The translations under genes were made by a program, and so were the position numbers. A DNA stretch of 64,000 nucleotides, taken from assembly GCF_003419895.1 (NCBI RefSeq), contig NZ_QPMM01000001.1:124001-188000 (forward strand). The letters run 5' to 3'. Positions 37,303 through 46,030 of this stretch are shown one piece after another (the first letter of the stretch is position 1; each line of letters begins with the position of its first letter). Source of the DNA: Chitinophaga silvatica (GTDB taxonomy: Bacteria; Bacteroidota; Bacteroidia; Chitinophagales; Chitinophagaceae). The notes under the pieces were generated by a model. The model had not been told where the DNA came from. It did no database searches and saw only the letters and a program-made list of their open reading frames with translations.

Positions 37303-37632
37303 TTTTTAAAATTTTAAACTTGTTTGATAATTCGAAATTAGCTAACCCCTATTTCATATGAAATCCGATTCTTGCGGTTTTGAATTAACTTATTTAAAAA
37401 AAATTATAGCAAGTTTCGGGTTGGTTATTTTTAAGTGGAGTTATTGTTTGATATAATGGAAAATAAAAAGGAAGAATTTGTTAGTAAAACGAAATGCTTG
37501 TGGACTTTGAATTGTGAGCTTAATGACTATACGTACTGTGGTTAGAAAGATTGATAGATTTATAAAATCCTGTAATTCTTTTTTTAGTTATTTAATTAAT
37601 GAGAGTGTGTGCAAAATAACAACCATTTTATC
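37303..37632. other. 330-base intergenic region
   Basis: AT-rich, between the two SnoaL-like genes. I see no ORF, RNA gene or strong hairpin. A TAATTTCG on the minus strand near 37340 is a weak -7-like match for the 36841 gene. Confidence 0.4.
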
Positions 37633-38088
37633 TTAATCATTGGATGTGGCTAGTATAACGGCCAATGAATCCATGTAATCTTTCCAGTAGATTATCTTAC
37701 GGTCTTTAATAGTTATGATGGAACAAAAACGGTTGTCGTAATTTTTGCCGGTAAATGGTACCAGACCGTGAACCTGGTATTCGAGTATGATGGTTTTTTC
37801 AGGATTTGCAGCTTTATAAATCTGTAAATGATCTGCCGAATGAAGCACATTACTATATCCACCAAACCAGTCCATATACGCCTTACGGCCTTCAATTTTA
37901 TTGGTGAAGCCAGGAATGTTGTACATAAACTCAAATACTGCATTTTCTGCTACAGCATCCCAAAAATGTTCACCATCTACTTCTCCTTTTAAACCTTCCA
38001 TTATTATATTGTAAAACGGTTCTGCATTTTTATTAAAAGCAGGATGATTTCTGTTAATTCCTTGTTGGGTATTCTTATTATTTTCCAT
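37633..38088 (-). CDS. SnoaL-like / NTF2-like family protein
   Basis: A 151-residue NTF2-fold protein. The SnoaL marks are AFNKNAEPFYNIIMEGL, EHFWDAVAENAVFEF, YMDWFGGYSNVLHSADHLQI and CSIITIKDRKIIYWKDYMDS. It is only distantly related to the neighbour at 36841. A consensus -7 box TATTTTTG lies about 51 bases upstream. Function unknown; it may act on a small metabolite. Confidence 0.83.
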   Translation of the reverse strand: MENNKNTQQGINRNHPAFNKNAEPFYNIIMEGLKGEVDGEHFWDAVAENAVFEFMYNIPGFTNKIEGRKAYMDWFGGYSNVLHSADHLQIYKAANPEKTIILEYQVHGLVPFTGKNYDNRFCSIITIKDRKIIYWKDYMDSLAVILATSND

Positions 38089-38138
38089 ATTGAAACATTT
38101 TCATAGTGATTGAAATTTATTAAGATGTGATATAACAA

Positions 38139-38146
38139 CAAAAATA
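38139..38146 (-). promoter_or_regulatory. Putative -7 element for the 37633 gene
   Basis: The minus strand reads TATTTTTG, matching TAnnTTTG, about 51 bases before the start at 38088. A clear -33 element is not visible. Confidence 0.45.
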
Positions 38147-38300
38147 CTTCATTTAGAAAAGTGACTACTTTAATTATTAATTGTATTCAAATAATAATTA
38201 AATTTATAATAGCTCAGATACCCCTTTTATGTGGAGTATTGACAGTTCGTTTTTGTATGATATGAGGATGAAAATATTATAAGCTATAATAGACTTTTAT

Positions 38301-39050
38301 ATGCATCACAAACCACATCTTCAGCAGATATTTGCTTCGCTTCTTTCTATGTTTTTATTATTGAGTATAAACTCCAGTATCAATGCTCAGCAAACCACAA
38401 AAGACAACACATCAAAATCTACACCTGAAGGTACAGCTCAATTGTGGGGAGTAATAGACGGACTATCTATTGAAGGATTGGTAGAAGGCCCCGCCACGGC
38501 AACAGTTCCCCTGCAAATAGCTTGTGTATTTGAATATACAGAAGGAGATATTTTTAATCCACCGGCATTACCAGCTGCAATAAACGGAATGGTGCATTTG
38601 GATAAAGCGCTAAACGGACAAATTACTGAACTACGGAAAAGTGGAAAATTTGCAGGACATTTTCTGGAAACTTTATTAATAGAACCACCGAAAGGAGCAA
38701 TAAAAGCCCGACAGCTATTATTGATTGGATTGGGCGACAGAAATAAATTCAACGCTGATCTGATGATTTCGGTAGGGAGAGTCGCTTTCCGTGAAGCAGC
38801 CAGGCTTTCCGTGAAAAGTTTTGCTATCGCCAGCGATCTTAAAGATGCGGGCATTGATTCTCCAACAGCTCTGGTAGCGGCCAACATTACGAAGGGTATT
38901 ATTGATGCACTACACACACAGCTTTACCTAAAAGATAAAAAACTGTACTCCGGAAGCCCTGTTGTTAAAGCAGTTCTTCTTGCGGGTCCGTCATTTTTTA
39001 TTACTGCGGGAGTAGGCATTAAAGCAGCTATTGATTCATTTAAAAACTAA
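38301..39050 (+). CDS. Secreted orphan peptidase M17 N-terminal domain protein
   Basis: A 249-residue protein with a signal peptide (residues 1-30, ending SSINAQ). The remainder matches the N-terminal macro-like domain of leucyl aminopeptidase (M17): LQIACVFEYTEGD, GHFLETLLIEPP, KARQLLLIGLGDR, GRVAFREAARLSV. The catalytic M17 domain with its metal ligands is completely absent; a full enzyme would be about 500 residues. It therefore cannot be a peptidase. In the full enzyme this domain serves in hexamer assembly or regulation. Single gene, flanked by unrelated genes. Confidence 0.8.
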   Translation: MHHKPHLQQIFASLLSMFLLLSINSSINAQQTTKDNTSKSTPEGTAQLWGVIDGLSIEGLVEGPATATVPLQIACVFEYTEGDIFNPPALPAAINGMVHLDKALNGQITELRKSGKFAGHFLETLLIEPPKGAIKARQLLLIGLGDRNKFNADLMISVGRVAFREAARLSVKSFAIASDLKDAGIDSPTALVAANITKGIIDALHTQLYLKDKKLYSGSPVVKAVLLAGPSFFITAGVGIKAAIDSFKN

Positions 39051-39140
39051 CTGTAGATTTTAGTGATTAGATTAATATTCAAATGCTGATGGCTTTTGTT
39101 TAAAATTAGTAGGATTATATTAATTATTAATTTCAGTTTT

Positions 39141-39692
39141 ATGGAAAAAGATGGAGCCACGGTAGTCATTTCACATCATATCAATGAAGGCAAACACCAG
39201 GAGTATGAAAATTGGTTGAATGAGATAGGTCCAACCGCCAGAAATTCGGTAGGGTATATCGACTGGCAAATCATTCGTCCGATTCCTGGTTTAAGCTATC
39301 TGTATACTGTCATCATACGATTTGATACAATAGATAATCTGAAACGCTGGATGAATTCGGCTGAGAGAAAACGCCTGATCGAGAAAGTTCGCCCTATCTT
39401 GAAAAAGGATGATAACTACTACATTAAAACCGGTCTGGATTTTTTGTTTAGCCCTGAAAATGATAAGGTAAAGGTTCCTGCACGTTGGAAGCAATTTCTT
39501 GCAACCTGGTCGGCAATCTATCCTTTGTCTACCATTGTACCTTTAATTGTAATACCGTTATTGAGAACTCTAAAAATACCTGCAATAAGATTTATTGATT
39601 CATTATTCATTTCCTGTGTTATCGTAGCACTAATGGTATACCTTGTTATGCCATACTATACCAGATGGATTAAAAAATGGCTCTATAAGTAG
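39141..39692 (+). CDS. Antibiotic biosynthesis monooxygenase-like membrane protein
   Basis: 183 residues from the ATG at 39141; an in-frame TTG at 39096 is not credible because it lies before the family start. Residues 1-100 form an ABM-type ferredoxin-like fold (VVISHHINEGKHQEYENWLNEI, YIDWQIIRP, YTVIIRFDTIDNLKRW). Residues about 110-180 hold two membrane helices (STIVPLIVIPLL and FISCVIVALMVYLVM). This ABM plus two-helix layout recurs in many bacteria without a known function. It converges on the LTA-synthase-like gene across a hairpin and repeat. Confidence 0.83.
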   Translation: MEKDGATVVISHHINEGKHQEYENWLNEIGPTARNSVGYIDWQIIRPIPGLSYLYTVIIRFDTIDNLKRWMNSAERKRLIEKVRPILKKDDNYYIKTGLDFLFSPENDKVKVPARWKQFLATWSAIYPLSTIVPLIVIPLLRTLKIPAIRFIDSLFISCVIVALMVYLVMPYYTRWIKKWLYK

Positions 39693-39719
39693 CTTCTTTC
39701 CAGGAATCAGGTAATAAAA

Positions 39720-39864
39720 AAAAGCGAATATCGTTAAGAATCATTTTTAGTTTCTTCTCATAAATCAAACTAAATATTGGTTCTTAAGAATATTCGCTTT
39801 TCCTTAAAAATCTTTAAAAAAATCCTTTGCGCCCTAATATTAATCTTTGCGCCTTTGCGAGAAA
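39720..39864. repeat. Third copy of the dispersed repeat with a long imperfect hairpin
   Basis: An imperfect 24-bp inverted repeat (39720-39743 with 39778-39801, 21 of 24 matching) encloses a second perfect stem TTTAGTTT / AAACTAAA (39746-39753 with 39767-39774). Next to it 39824-39864 carries the repeat core: on the minus strand TCTCGCAAAGGCGCAAAG continues into ATTAATATTA and a second GCGCAAAG. It ends on the stop codon of the LTA-synthase-like gene. The same core lies at 26312-26357 and 32652-32683. Confidence 0.75.
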
Positions 39865-41814
39865 CTATTGTTTCATGCCATCGTTCTTGTAGAGCGTATA
39901 GGCAGTTTGATAATTTGCAACACTGATTTTTAACAGAGAGCTATCCATTGGGGCAGGATGTTGTTCATTCTTCTGCGCATCCCAGGTATAACATTCTGCT
40001 TTTTGTTGTGGACTAAGGATAATAAATTTACCAGGAACCAGGTAACCTAATTTTTGATAGGTGCTTACCATTGCCCTTGGCTGATAATCGGCTGCCAGAA
40101 CATTTTTACCAAATAACTTACTATCATAGCTCCAATGCAGCAGGTTTAGTAAGGTAGGATATAAATCTATCTGCGAGCACATCTTATCTACTTCCTGTGG
40201 TGCAGTGGAAGGCAAGTTGTATATCATACAAGGAATATGATATTTGCTGATTTCAATTTCATTTTTTCCTGCGCTACTGGCACAGTGATCAGCAACAAAA
40301 ATAATGACTGTATTCTTAAACCAGGGTTTGGTTGCAGCCTTCTTTATGAATTCTCCAATAGCATAATCTGTATATTTTACAGCCCCTTCACGGCTACTAC
40401 CGGAAGGAATATCAATTTTCTTTTCCGGATAAGTAAACGGACGGTGATTGGAGGTAGTCATCACAAAATCATAAAATGGTTTTCCATCAGCATATTTCTG
40501 ATCGGCACTTTTTATGACTGCTTCATAGATATCTTCATCACAGATTCCCCAGGCATTTTCGAACTGTACCGCTTCGTCAGGAATATTTTTTCTTACAGTG
40601 GTTATGTGATCATCTACCAGGTTATGCCTTAAACGATCCATAATATCATAACCATTGTTGCCAAAATACTTATTCATATTATCGAAATAGCCATCGCCTC
40701 CATAGAAGAAAGTTGGCTCATAGCCAGCTCTTTTGAAAATATATCCGACTGTAAAAAGTGATTCATTTTTCTTTCTGCGAACAATACTTTGCCCTGGTGT
40801 AGGAGGTACTGCCAGGCTTAATGCCTCCATGCCCCTTACGGTGCGGGTGCCGGTAGCATACATATTGGTGAAGAAAACACTTTGTTTGGCTATACTGTCT
40901 AAAACCGGAGTAATGCGCTGGGTATTTCCGAAACGCTCCATAAAATCGGCACTGAAACTCTCAATTGTAACCATGATTACATTAGGAGCAATACGTGTAG
41001 CCGTGTCAGTTATTTGTCGGAGAAGACTGTTGTTATTTTGAGAAAAGGTACTATTAGCTTCGGTCAACTCACTACGCATCAGGCTAAAGGCAGCCTGCTC
41101 ATTTTCCTGTAAATAGTATTTATCGTATGCCAGTTCATTATTCAGATATGCAGAAACAAAAGAGTAAACACCTGCTTTTGAAAGCTCCTGTGCATATCTG
41201 TTACTGCTTTTTTCGGCCCACATATTATTGATATAGAAAATATGCAGTACTGCAATGCCCAGCAAACAAACGGTTATCAATAACCTTGTACCGAAAGGAG
41301 TTTTGGATTGAAAGCTACTTCTGAAAAAGCCCAGGCGATTTAATCCCCAAACAAGTAAAGCTGTTACTATTATTACTCCGCCTATTAAGAGAGGTAGGGG
41401 ATATGACTGGTTGATATTGGAAATTACCTCATAGGTATAAATCAAATAATCTACAGCTATAAAATCGAACCTGGCTGAGTATTCGCCCCAAAAGGTAAAT
41501 TCCGCAAAGAACGAAAATACAAGAATCATGGTAGCCAGAAATACGGCAGTGTAAGTAAATACCTTGTTAAATACGGAATTGTTTAATCTTGCCGGTAGTA
41601 TCAGGAGGTAAATAGAGTAGCCCAGTGTGAAAAACAGTGCTACTCCAATATCGTACACCAACCCTTTTAAATAGATTCCCGGAATATCTGAAATTGTTAA
41701 TCCCGATTGTGGGTATGCCCATATCAACAGCGTAGTTCTAACGAGGAACGACAGAATCAGGAGCAAGGCACCGAACCCAAACAAAAGGGCATACCGGTTT
41801 TTTTTGGTTATCAT
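39865..41814 (-). CDS. LTA synthase family phosphoglycerol transferase/sulfatase
   Basis: A 649-residue inner membrane protein. Five N-terminal membrane helices (residues about 8-200) are followed by an extracytoplasmic sulfatase-fold domain from about 275. APNVIMVTIESFS holds the first metal-binding region, MYATGTRTVRGME the nucleophilic Thr, and FVADHCASS the late metal block. Family members transfer phosphoglycerol or phosphoethanolamine to envelope glycans; Bacteroidota lack lipoteichoic acid, so the acceptor here is unknown. Last gene of a four-gene run that starts with the response regulator at 45841, 32 bases after the TonB receptor. Confidence 0.9.
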   Translation of the reverse strand: MITKKNRYALLFGFGALLLILSFLVRTTLLIWAYPQSGLTISDIPGIYLKGLVYDIGVALFFTLGYSIYLLILPARLNNSVFNKVFTYTAVFLATMILVFSFFAEFTFWGEYSARFDFIAVDYLIYTYEVISNINQSYPLPLLIGGVIIVTALLVWGLNRLGFFRSSFQSKTPFGTRLLITVCLLGIAVLHIFYINNMWAEKSSNRYAQELSKAGVYSFVSAYLNNELAYDKYYLQENEQAAFSLMRSELTEANSTFSQNNNSLLRQITDTATRIAPNVIMVTIESFSADFMERFGNTQRITPVLDSIAKQSVFFTNMYATGTRTVRGMEALSLAVPPTPGQSIVRRKKNESLFTVGYIFKRAGYEPTFFYGGDGYFDNMNKYFGNNGYDIMDRLRHNLVDDHITTVRKNIPDEAVQFENAWGICDEDIYEAVIKSADQKYADGKPFYDFVMTTSNHRPFTYPEKKIDIPSGSSREGAVKYTDYAIGEFIKKAATKPWFKNTVIIFVADHCASSAGKNEIEISKYHIPCMIYNLPSTAPQEVDKMCSQIDLYPTLLNLLHWSYDSKLFGKNVLAADYQPRAMVSTYQKLGYLVPGKFIILSPQQKAECYTWDAQKNEQHPAPMDSSLLKISVANYQTAYTLYKNDGMKQ

Positions 41815-41846
41815 CTAAATAAGTAAATTAGGTTGGCGAAGTTACG

Positions 41847-43826
41847 CTATAAATTAAACTTCACCGACAGATTAATAGTTCGTCCGTCAATTGGCCCCCA
41901 AAGTGGTACAAATTGAGGATTGGTAACAGTACCGGTATAAAGTGGGGTATGCTTACCCTGTCTTGCGTCAAACAGATTTTCCCCATTTAATACTACTGTT
42001 ACATGCTCTCCGAATTTCCTGGAAATCATAGCTGCCCAAAACCAATAGGATGGAGTATGCTGGTTCTGATAATCATATTGATTTCCTACCCAGCTATTTT
42101 CTATCCCAAATCTCCATTTTTCTCCTATTTCATATGCTAATGTACCGGCAAACTTGTCCTGTGGTGCAAATGGAATATTGGTTTTGGCTTTATCCTGATA
42201 ACGCGAAACAGTATGATTATAACCCAGATATAGCTCAATATGTTCATATCCTAATCGAATATAGGTATCGGTTCCAATACTATTCATTGCATATGGCATG
42301 TTGGAAAGCATAACTTTCTCAATATCAGTTGCTGATGGTACAGGCAATATTGGGTCTTTAATATGCGTATAGTATAATGCCTGGTTAAGGGTTACGGATA
42401 CTTTGCCAAGAGAGGTACTATAGTTACCATCGAAATTGATGCCTGCACTTCTTTCTGATTTTACATCGGCACTTAGCGGAAGCAAATTTCTATAGCCGAT
42501 AGTTTGAGTTTGTGTAGTGAAGATTGCGGGAGTTTTATAACCGGTACCACCGCTCAGGCGTAAAGAAAGATCATCGATCGGTTTATACATCAATGCCAGA
42601 CGAGGTAATACATACCAGCCAAATACATTGTGGTAATCGGCTCTCAGTCCACCTTCTACCATTAATTGTGAATTGATGTGAAACCCATCCTGAACAAAAG
42701 CTCCAGTGGTATTATAGGTATAATTGTTCAGCATGGTACTGTCGCCGGTTGCACGACGGTATACTTCTCCTGTATTATTTAATCCTACCACCCAATCGTG
42801 GTTCCCGCTTTTTTTATTGTAACTGGCTTCTGCATAGGTGTTTTTCTGATTTCCTACCAATGCAAAGGTGCCCTGATCATTCTGTAAGTGAAAGAAGCTA
42901 CCATTTCCTTTCAGGGTAAGGGTTCCATTTGCCAATTGTTTCCTGATAAACTGAAGTTCAATACTATGGCGTTCACTATTATTAACTTCTGTGTATTGAT
43001 GTGTTTTATCGGAATGTCCGTCCAGTACTTCCATATCGCCCCCGGCTCTTTTTTCAATAGTACCTGAATAGCCGGCAATTAAAGTGGTTAATGGATTAAG
43101 ATACCAGAAGAAGCGTGGATGGAGGAGGTATTGTCTAAGTATGGGTACATCACTAAAGCCGTCTTTATTAACATCAACAGGATTTTGGGTGGTCACTCCT
43201 GCAAAGAGTGTTAGTCCTGTTTTCCCATATTTCTGTGAATAAAAGGTATTGAAATTGGTTTCTTTTAAGGAACTTCTGTTTACTAAAATATCCAGGGCAG
43301 GCTTGTTACCAGGAGTTTTAGCAACAAAGTTTATTATTCCGGCTATCGCTCCTCCGCCATATAAGGTAGAAACAGAGCCTTTAATGATTTCAATTTGTTT
43401 AAGGTCGAGTGGGGGAATTGATAACACTCCAAAATTGCCGCTTAATCCTTCGTAAACAGCCATGCCATCTCTTAATAACTGCGTGTATTTTCCGTCTAGC
43501 CCCTGCATGCGAATGGCATTATTTCCATTTACTGCACTGGTGTTTTGTATATGGATGACCGATAGATCGCCCAGGAGGCTTATTACATTACCGGGCTTAA
43601 TACCACTTTCTTCCTGCAACTCTTCAGTTCCCAATACTTCTACTTTCATAGGCAGGTCTTCTATCCGGCTATTATTACGTGTAGCAGAAACTACTACTTC
43701 GTGTAGTTCTTCGGTTTTTTGGGTGGTATCAGCTTTGATGGTGGTTGAATCTTTGACTGTTGGCTTGTTTTGACCGAATGCGATCCCTACGTTTGCCAGG
43801 CATACTAATATAAAAATACCTTTCAT
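41847..43826 (-). CDS. TonB-dependent receptor, CirA/BtuB-like (non-SusC)
   Basis: A 659-residue outer membrane receptor of conventional size. Signal peptide at residues 1-18. A TonB-box-like ELHEVVVSATR is at about 40-50. The plug carries NNAIRMQGLDGKYTQLLRDGMAVYEG and IEIIKGSVSTLYGGGAIAGIINF, followed by a 22-strand barrel ending TINLSVKFNL. There is no SusD partner. Such receptors take up siderophores, heme, cobalamin or metals. No cobalamin riboswitch is visible upstream. The gene is in one run with the two-component system at 45841-43883. Confidence 0.92.
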   Translation of the reverse strand: MKGIFILVCLANVGIAFGQNKPTVKDSTTIKADTTQKTEELHEVVVSATRNNSRIEDLPMKVEVLGTEELQEESGIKPGNVISLLGDLSVIHIQNTSAVNGNNAIRMQGLDGKYTQLLRDGMAVYEGLSGNFGVLSIPPLDLKQIEIIKGSVSTLYGGGAIAGIINFVAKTPGNKPALDILVNRSSLKETNFNTFYSQKYGKTGLTLFAGVTTQNPVDVNKDGFSDVPILRQYLLHPRFFWYLNPLTTLIAGYSGTIEKRAGGDMEVLDGHSDKTHQYTEVNNSERHSIELQFIRKQLANGTLTLKGNGSFFHLQNDQGTFALVGNQKNTYAEASYNKKSGNHDWVVGLNNTGEVYRRATGDSTMLNNYTYNTTGAFVQDGFHINSQLMVEGGLRADYHNVFGWYVLPRLALMYKPIDDLSLRLSGGTGYKTPAIFTTQTQTIGYRNLLPLSADVKSERSAGINFDGNYSTSLGKVSVTLNQALYYTHIKDPILPVPSATDIEKVMLSNMPYAMNSIGTDTYIRLGYEHIELYLGYNHTVSRYQDKAKTNIPFAPQDKFAGTLAYEIGEKWRFGIENSWVGNQYDYQNQHTPSYWFWAAMISRKFGEHVTVVLNGENLFDARQGKHTPLYTGTVTNPQFVPLWGPIDGRTINLSVKFNL

Positions 43827-43882
43827 TTTGCATGAGTTGTTTTCAGATGCAAAGGAAAGCCCGGAATCTGGAGCAAATCTGT

Positions 43883-45151
43883 TTATACGGCAACGACTAC
43901 CCGAAAATGATGTTTACCATCTTCGTACTTATAGTCAAGTTGTAAGTGGTAGGCATCTGCCATTTTTTTTACGATGGCGAGGCCTAAACCATTTGAGTTG
44001 GAGTAGGTATGTTGTTGCTTTTTAAAGCGTTGGAATAATTGATCTGAAGGGATTGCACCTAATTGACTTGTATTAACAATCTGCAGGGTCGTTGAAGTAA
44101 GTGTAATCTCAATTGTACCTTCTGGGTAATTATATTTAATAGCATTCCCCAGCAGGTTACTGATCAGAAGGTCGGCCAGTGCCGGATGCAGAGGCCAATG
44201 ACTTTCGGGATCGAGCCAACTGTTAATCTGTAGCTCTTTTTCCTTGATGAGTTCTTCAAAGAGTAACAGGTATTTTTCAATAACTGGTTTTAGGGCCAGA
44301 TGCTGTGCTACCGGATATTGCCTGTTTTCAATTTTAGCGAGGAGCAGCAGATTATGATTAAGTCTCGATAATCGCTGAAGCTCATCATAACTCAATAAGA
44401 TGCTGTTTTGTTGTTCGGCGGTTAATGACTCGTCTTGCAACAAAAGTTCCAGCTTTCCTTGTGCAATTGCAAGAGGTGTTTGCATTTCATGTGCAGCATC
44501 TTCCGTCAGTTCTTTCATATTCAGATAATCCTGATGAATTCTGGAGGTCATACTGCTTAATGTGGCATTAAGTTGATTGAATTCATAGGTATTTGTTTGT
44601 TCAAAATTGACTTTTGTTAGTTTATTAAGTTGAAGTTGCTGGATGTTGGTTAAAGATTTATAGAAAGGTTTCCAGATTCTTTTGCTGATAAACCAATTGG
44701 AAATCAATACAAAAATTAATAGCCCACCAAATGCGAACAGCATTACATGAATAATATTATCCACCAGGTCGGCTTTTTCGATCTTTGATTTCCGTAAGAC
44801 CAGTTCGTAATTTTGATTATTAATTCTGATTACCTGTGTCAGTTGTCTGAAAGGTGCATAATCATCTTCCGGCTCCTGATATATTTTGACATTTTTAAAT
44901 TTAGGTTTCGATTGAACGGGGGCTGAGGTAGGGTGGATGTTGAATTCTGGTGTACTGATGCTGAATACAGGGTTATTTACGTAGGTAGTATCCAGGTAGC
45001 GAACCCATTGCATCTGATCGTTTAGCAGCTCTTCATCTGTTTCGTGGGCTATTTCCTTATTGAAACGATTATATAAATAGAATGCTCCTGCTCCAAAAAC
45101 CGGAAGCATGATGAGTAGAAAGTATAAGGTTGTTTTTGTGAGTAGTTTCAT
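43883..45151 (-). CDS. Sensor histidine kinase
   Basis: 422 residues from the ATG at 45151, preferred over an in-frame TTG at 45160 because GATCGGG precedes it as a possible ribosome binding site. Two membrane helices (residues about 8-27 and 132-156) flank a periplasmic sensor of roughly 100 residues with no recognised domain. HisKA carries His221 (EDAAHEMQTPLAIAQGK), and HATPase shows NLLGNAIKYN and NGLGLAIVKK. It is 18 bases after the response regulator stop and 56 bases before the TonB receptor, so it probably senses the same ligand. Confidence 0.92.
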   Translation of the reverse strand: MKLLTKTTLYFLLIMLPVFGAGAFYLYNRFNKEIAHETDEELLNDQMQWVRYLDTTYVNNPVFSISTPEFNIHPTSAPVQSKPKFKNVKIYQEPEDDYAPFRQLTQVIRINNQNYELVLRKSKIEKADLVDNIIHVMLFAFGGLLIFVLISNWFISKRIWKPFYKSLTNIQQLQLNKLTKVNFEQTNTYEFNQLNATLSSMTSRIHQDYLNMKELTEDAAHEMQTPLAIAQGKLELLLQDESLTAEQQNSILLSYDELQRLSRLNHNLLLLAKIENRQYPVAQHLALKPVIEKYLLLFEELIKEKELQINSWLDPESHWPLHPALADLLISNLLGNAIKYNYPEGTIEITLTSTTLQIVNTSQLGAIPSDQLFQRFKKQQHTYSNSNGLGLAIVKKMADAYHLQLDYKYEDGKHHFRVVVAV

Positions 45152-45169
45152 CCCGATCAATAGAAAAGG

Positions 45170-45841
45170 TTAGCCAAAGCGGTATCCGGTACCATACACA
45201 GTATTGATATAATCTTCTCCACCTGCTTCCAGCATTTTTTTCCTGAGATTTTTTATATGTGTGTAAATAAAGTCGTACGATCCGGCTGTATCATATTCGT
45301 CGCCCCATAAATGGCTGGCTAAAGCCGATTTTGTTACAACCCGATGTTGATTTGCAATGAAATATAAAAGTAACTGATATTCTTTTCCTGTTAAGGTAAG
45401 ACTTCTGTTATTGATTAATACAGTTTTAGAAGCTGGTTTGATGGTAATTTCATTGAAGTTGATAACAGGGTTACCATCAAAGTTCTTTCGTCTTAATATT
45501 GCATTAATCCTTGCATTCAGCTCGGATAAATGAAAAGGCTTGGTGAGATAGTCGTCAGCTCCCAGTTCCAGCCCTGTCAGCTTGTCTTCCAGGGCGTCTT
45601 TGGCGGAAATAATAATGATTCCGGCTTTGGATTCCTGGGATTTTAACTCTTTTACGATATCTAACCCGCTTCCTAATGGTAATCCAATATCAGCGACAAT
45701 ACAATCATAATCAAACTCGGAGACCTTTTCTATTGCCTGCCTGAAGTCTGCAGCATATTCGCAGATATAGCCCTGCCTTTGTAAATATTCCTGCATATTG
45801 GCTCTTAGAATTGGTTCATCTTCAATTATCAAGACTTTCAT
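45170..45841 (-). CDS. OmpR/PhoB-family response regulator
   Basis: A 223-residue regulator. The receiver domain at 1-118 has Asp51 as the phosphorylation site (CIVADIGLPLG), acidic pocket EDE at 7-9, Lys in LTKPFHLSEL. The C-terminal winged helix is at about 130-223 (TGKEYQLLLYFIANQHRVVTKSALASHLWG and VYGTGYRFG). It is the first gene of the run and pairs with the kinase that follows. Its upstream region carries an inverted repeat that could be an autoregulatory site. Confidence 0.94.
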   Translation of the reverse strand: MKVLIIEDEPILRANMQEYLQRQGYICEYAADFRQAIEKVSEFDYDCIVADIGLPLGSGLDIVKELKSQESKAGIIIISAKDALEDKLTGLELGADDYLTKPFHLSELNARINAILRRKNFDGNPVINFNEITIKPASKTVLINNRSLTLTGKEYQLLLYFIANQHRVVTKSALASHLWGDEYDTAGSYDFIYTHIKNLRKKMLEAGGEDYINTVYGTGYRFG

Positions 45842-46030
45842 GCGCTAAAAATAATGATAATTTCTAAAGGAAATCTGTAGGACAGAAATATGGATTTCAT
45901 TGTTAGGTATCCATATTATTGAATGGATATTTATGAAATGAAGAGCATTTATGTTGATTTTTTTATTCTCATCTTAAAACTGAGAAATTAAAAAAATCGT
46001 AAGTAGAATACAGACCTAATCAATCAATCT
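45842..46030. promoter_or_regulatory. Divergent regulatory region with AATATGGAT inverted repeat
   Basis: AATATGGAT (45887-45895) and its exact reverse complement ATCCATATT (45909-45917) flank 13 bases, and a third half-site-like ATGGATATTT lies just beyond (45923-45932). This sits about 46 bases before the response regulator start, between it and the divergent gene at 46031. It could be the regulator's own binding site. Confidence 0.45.

Noticed and set aside
41815-43882. Cobalamin or other riboswitch controlling the TonB receptor
   Set aside because: Only 56 bases separate the receptor from the kinase gene, too little for a cobalamin riboswitch, and no motif is visible.
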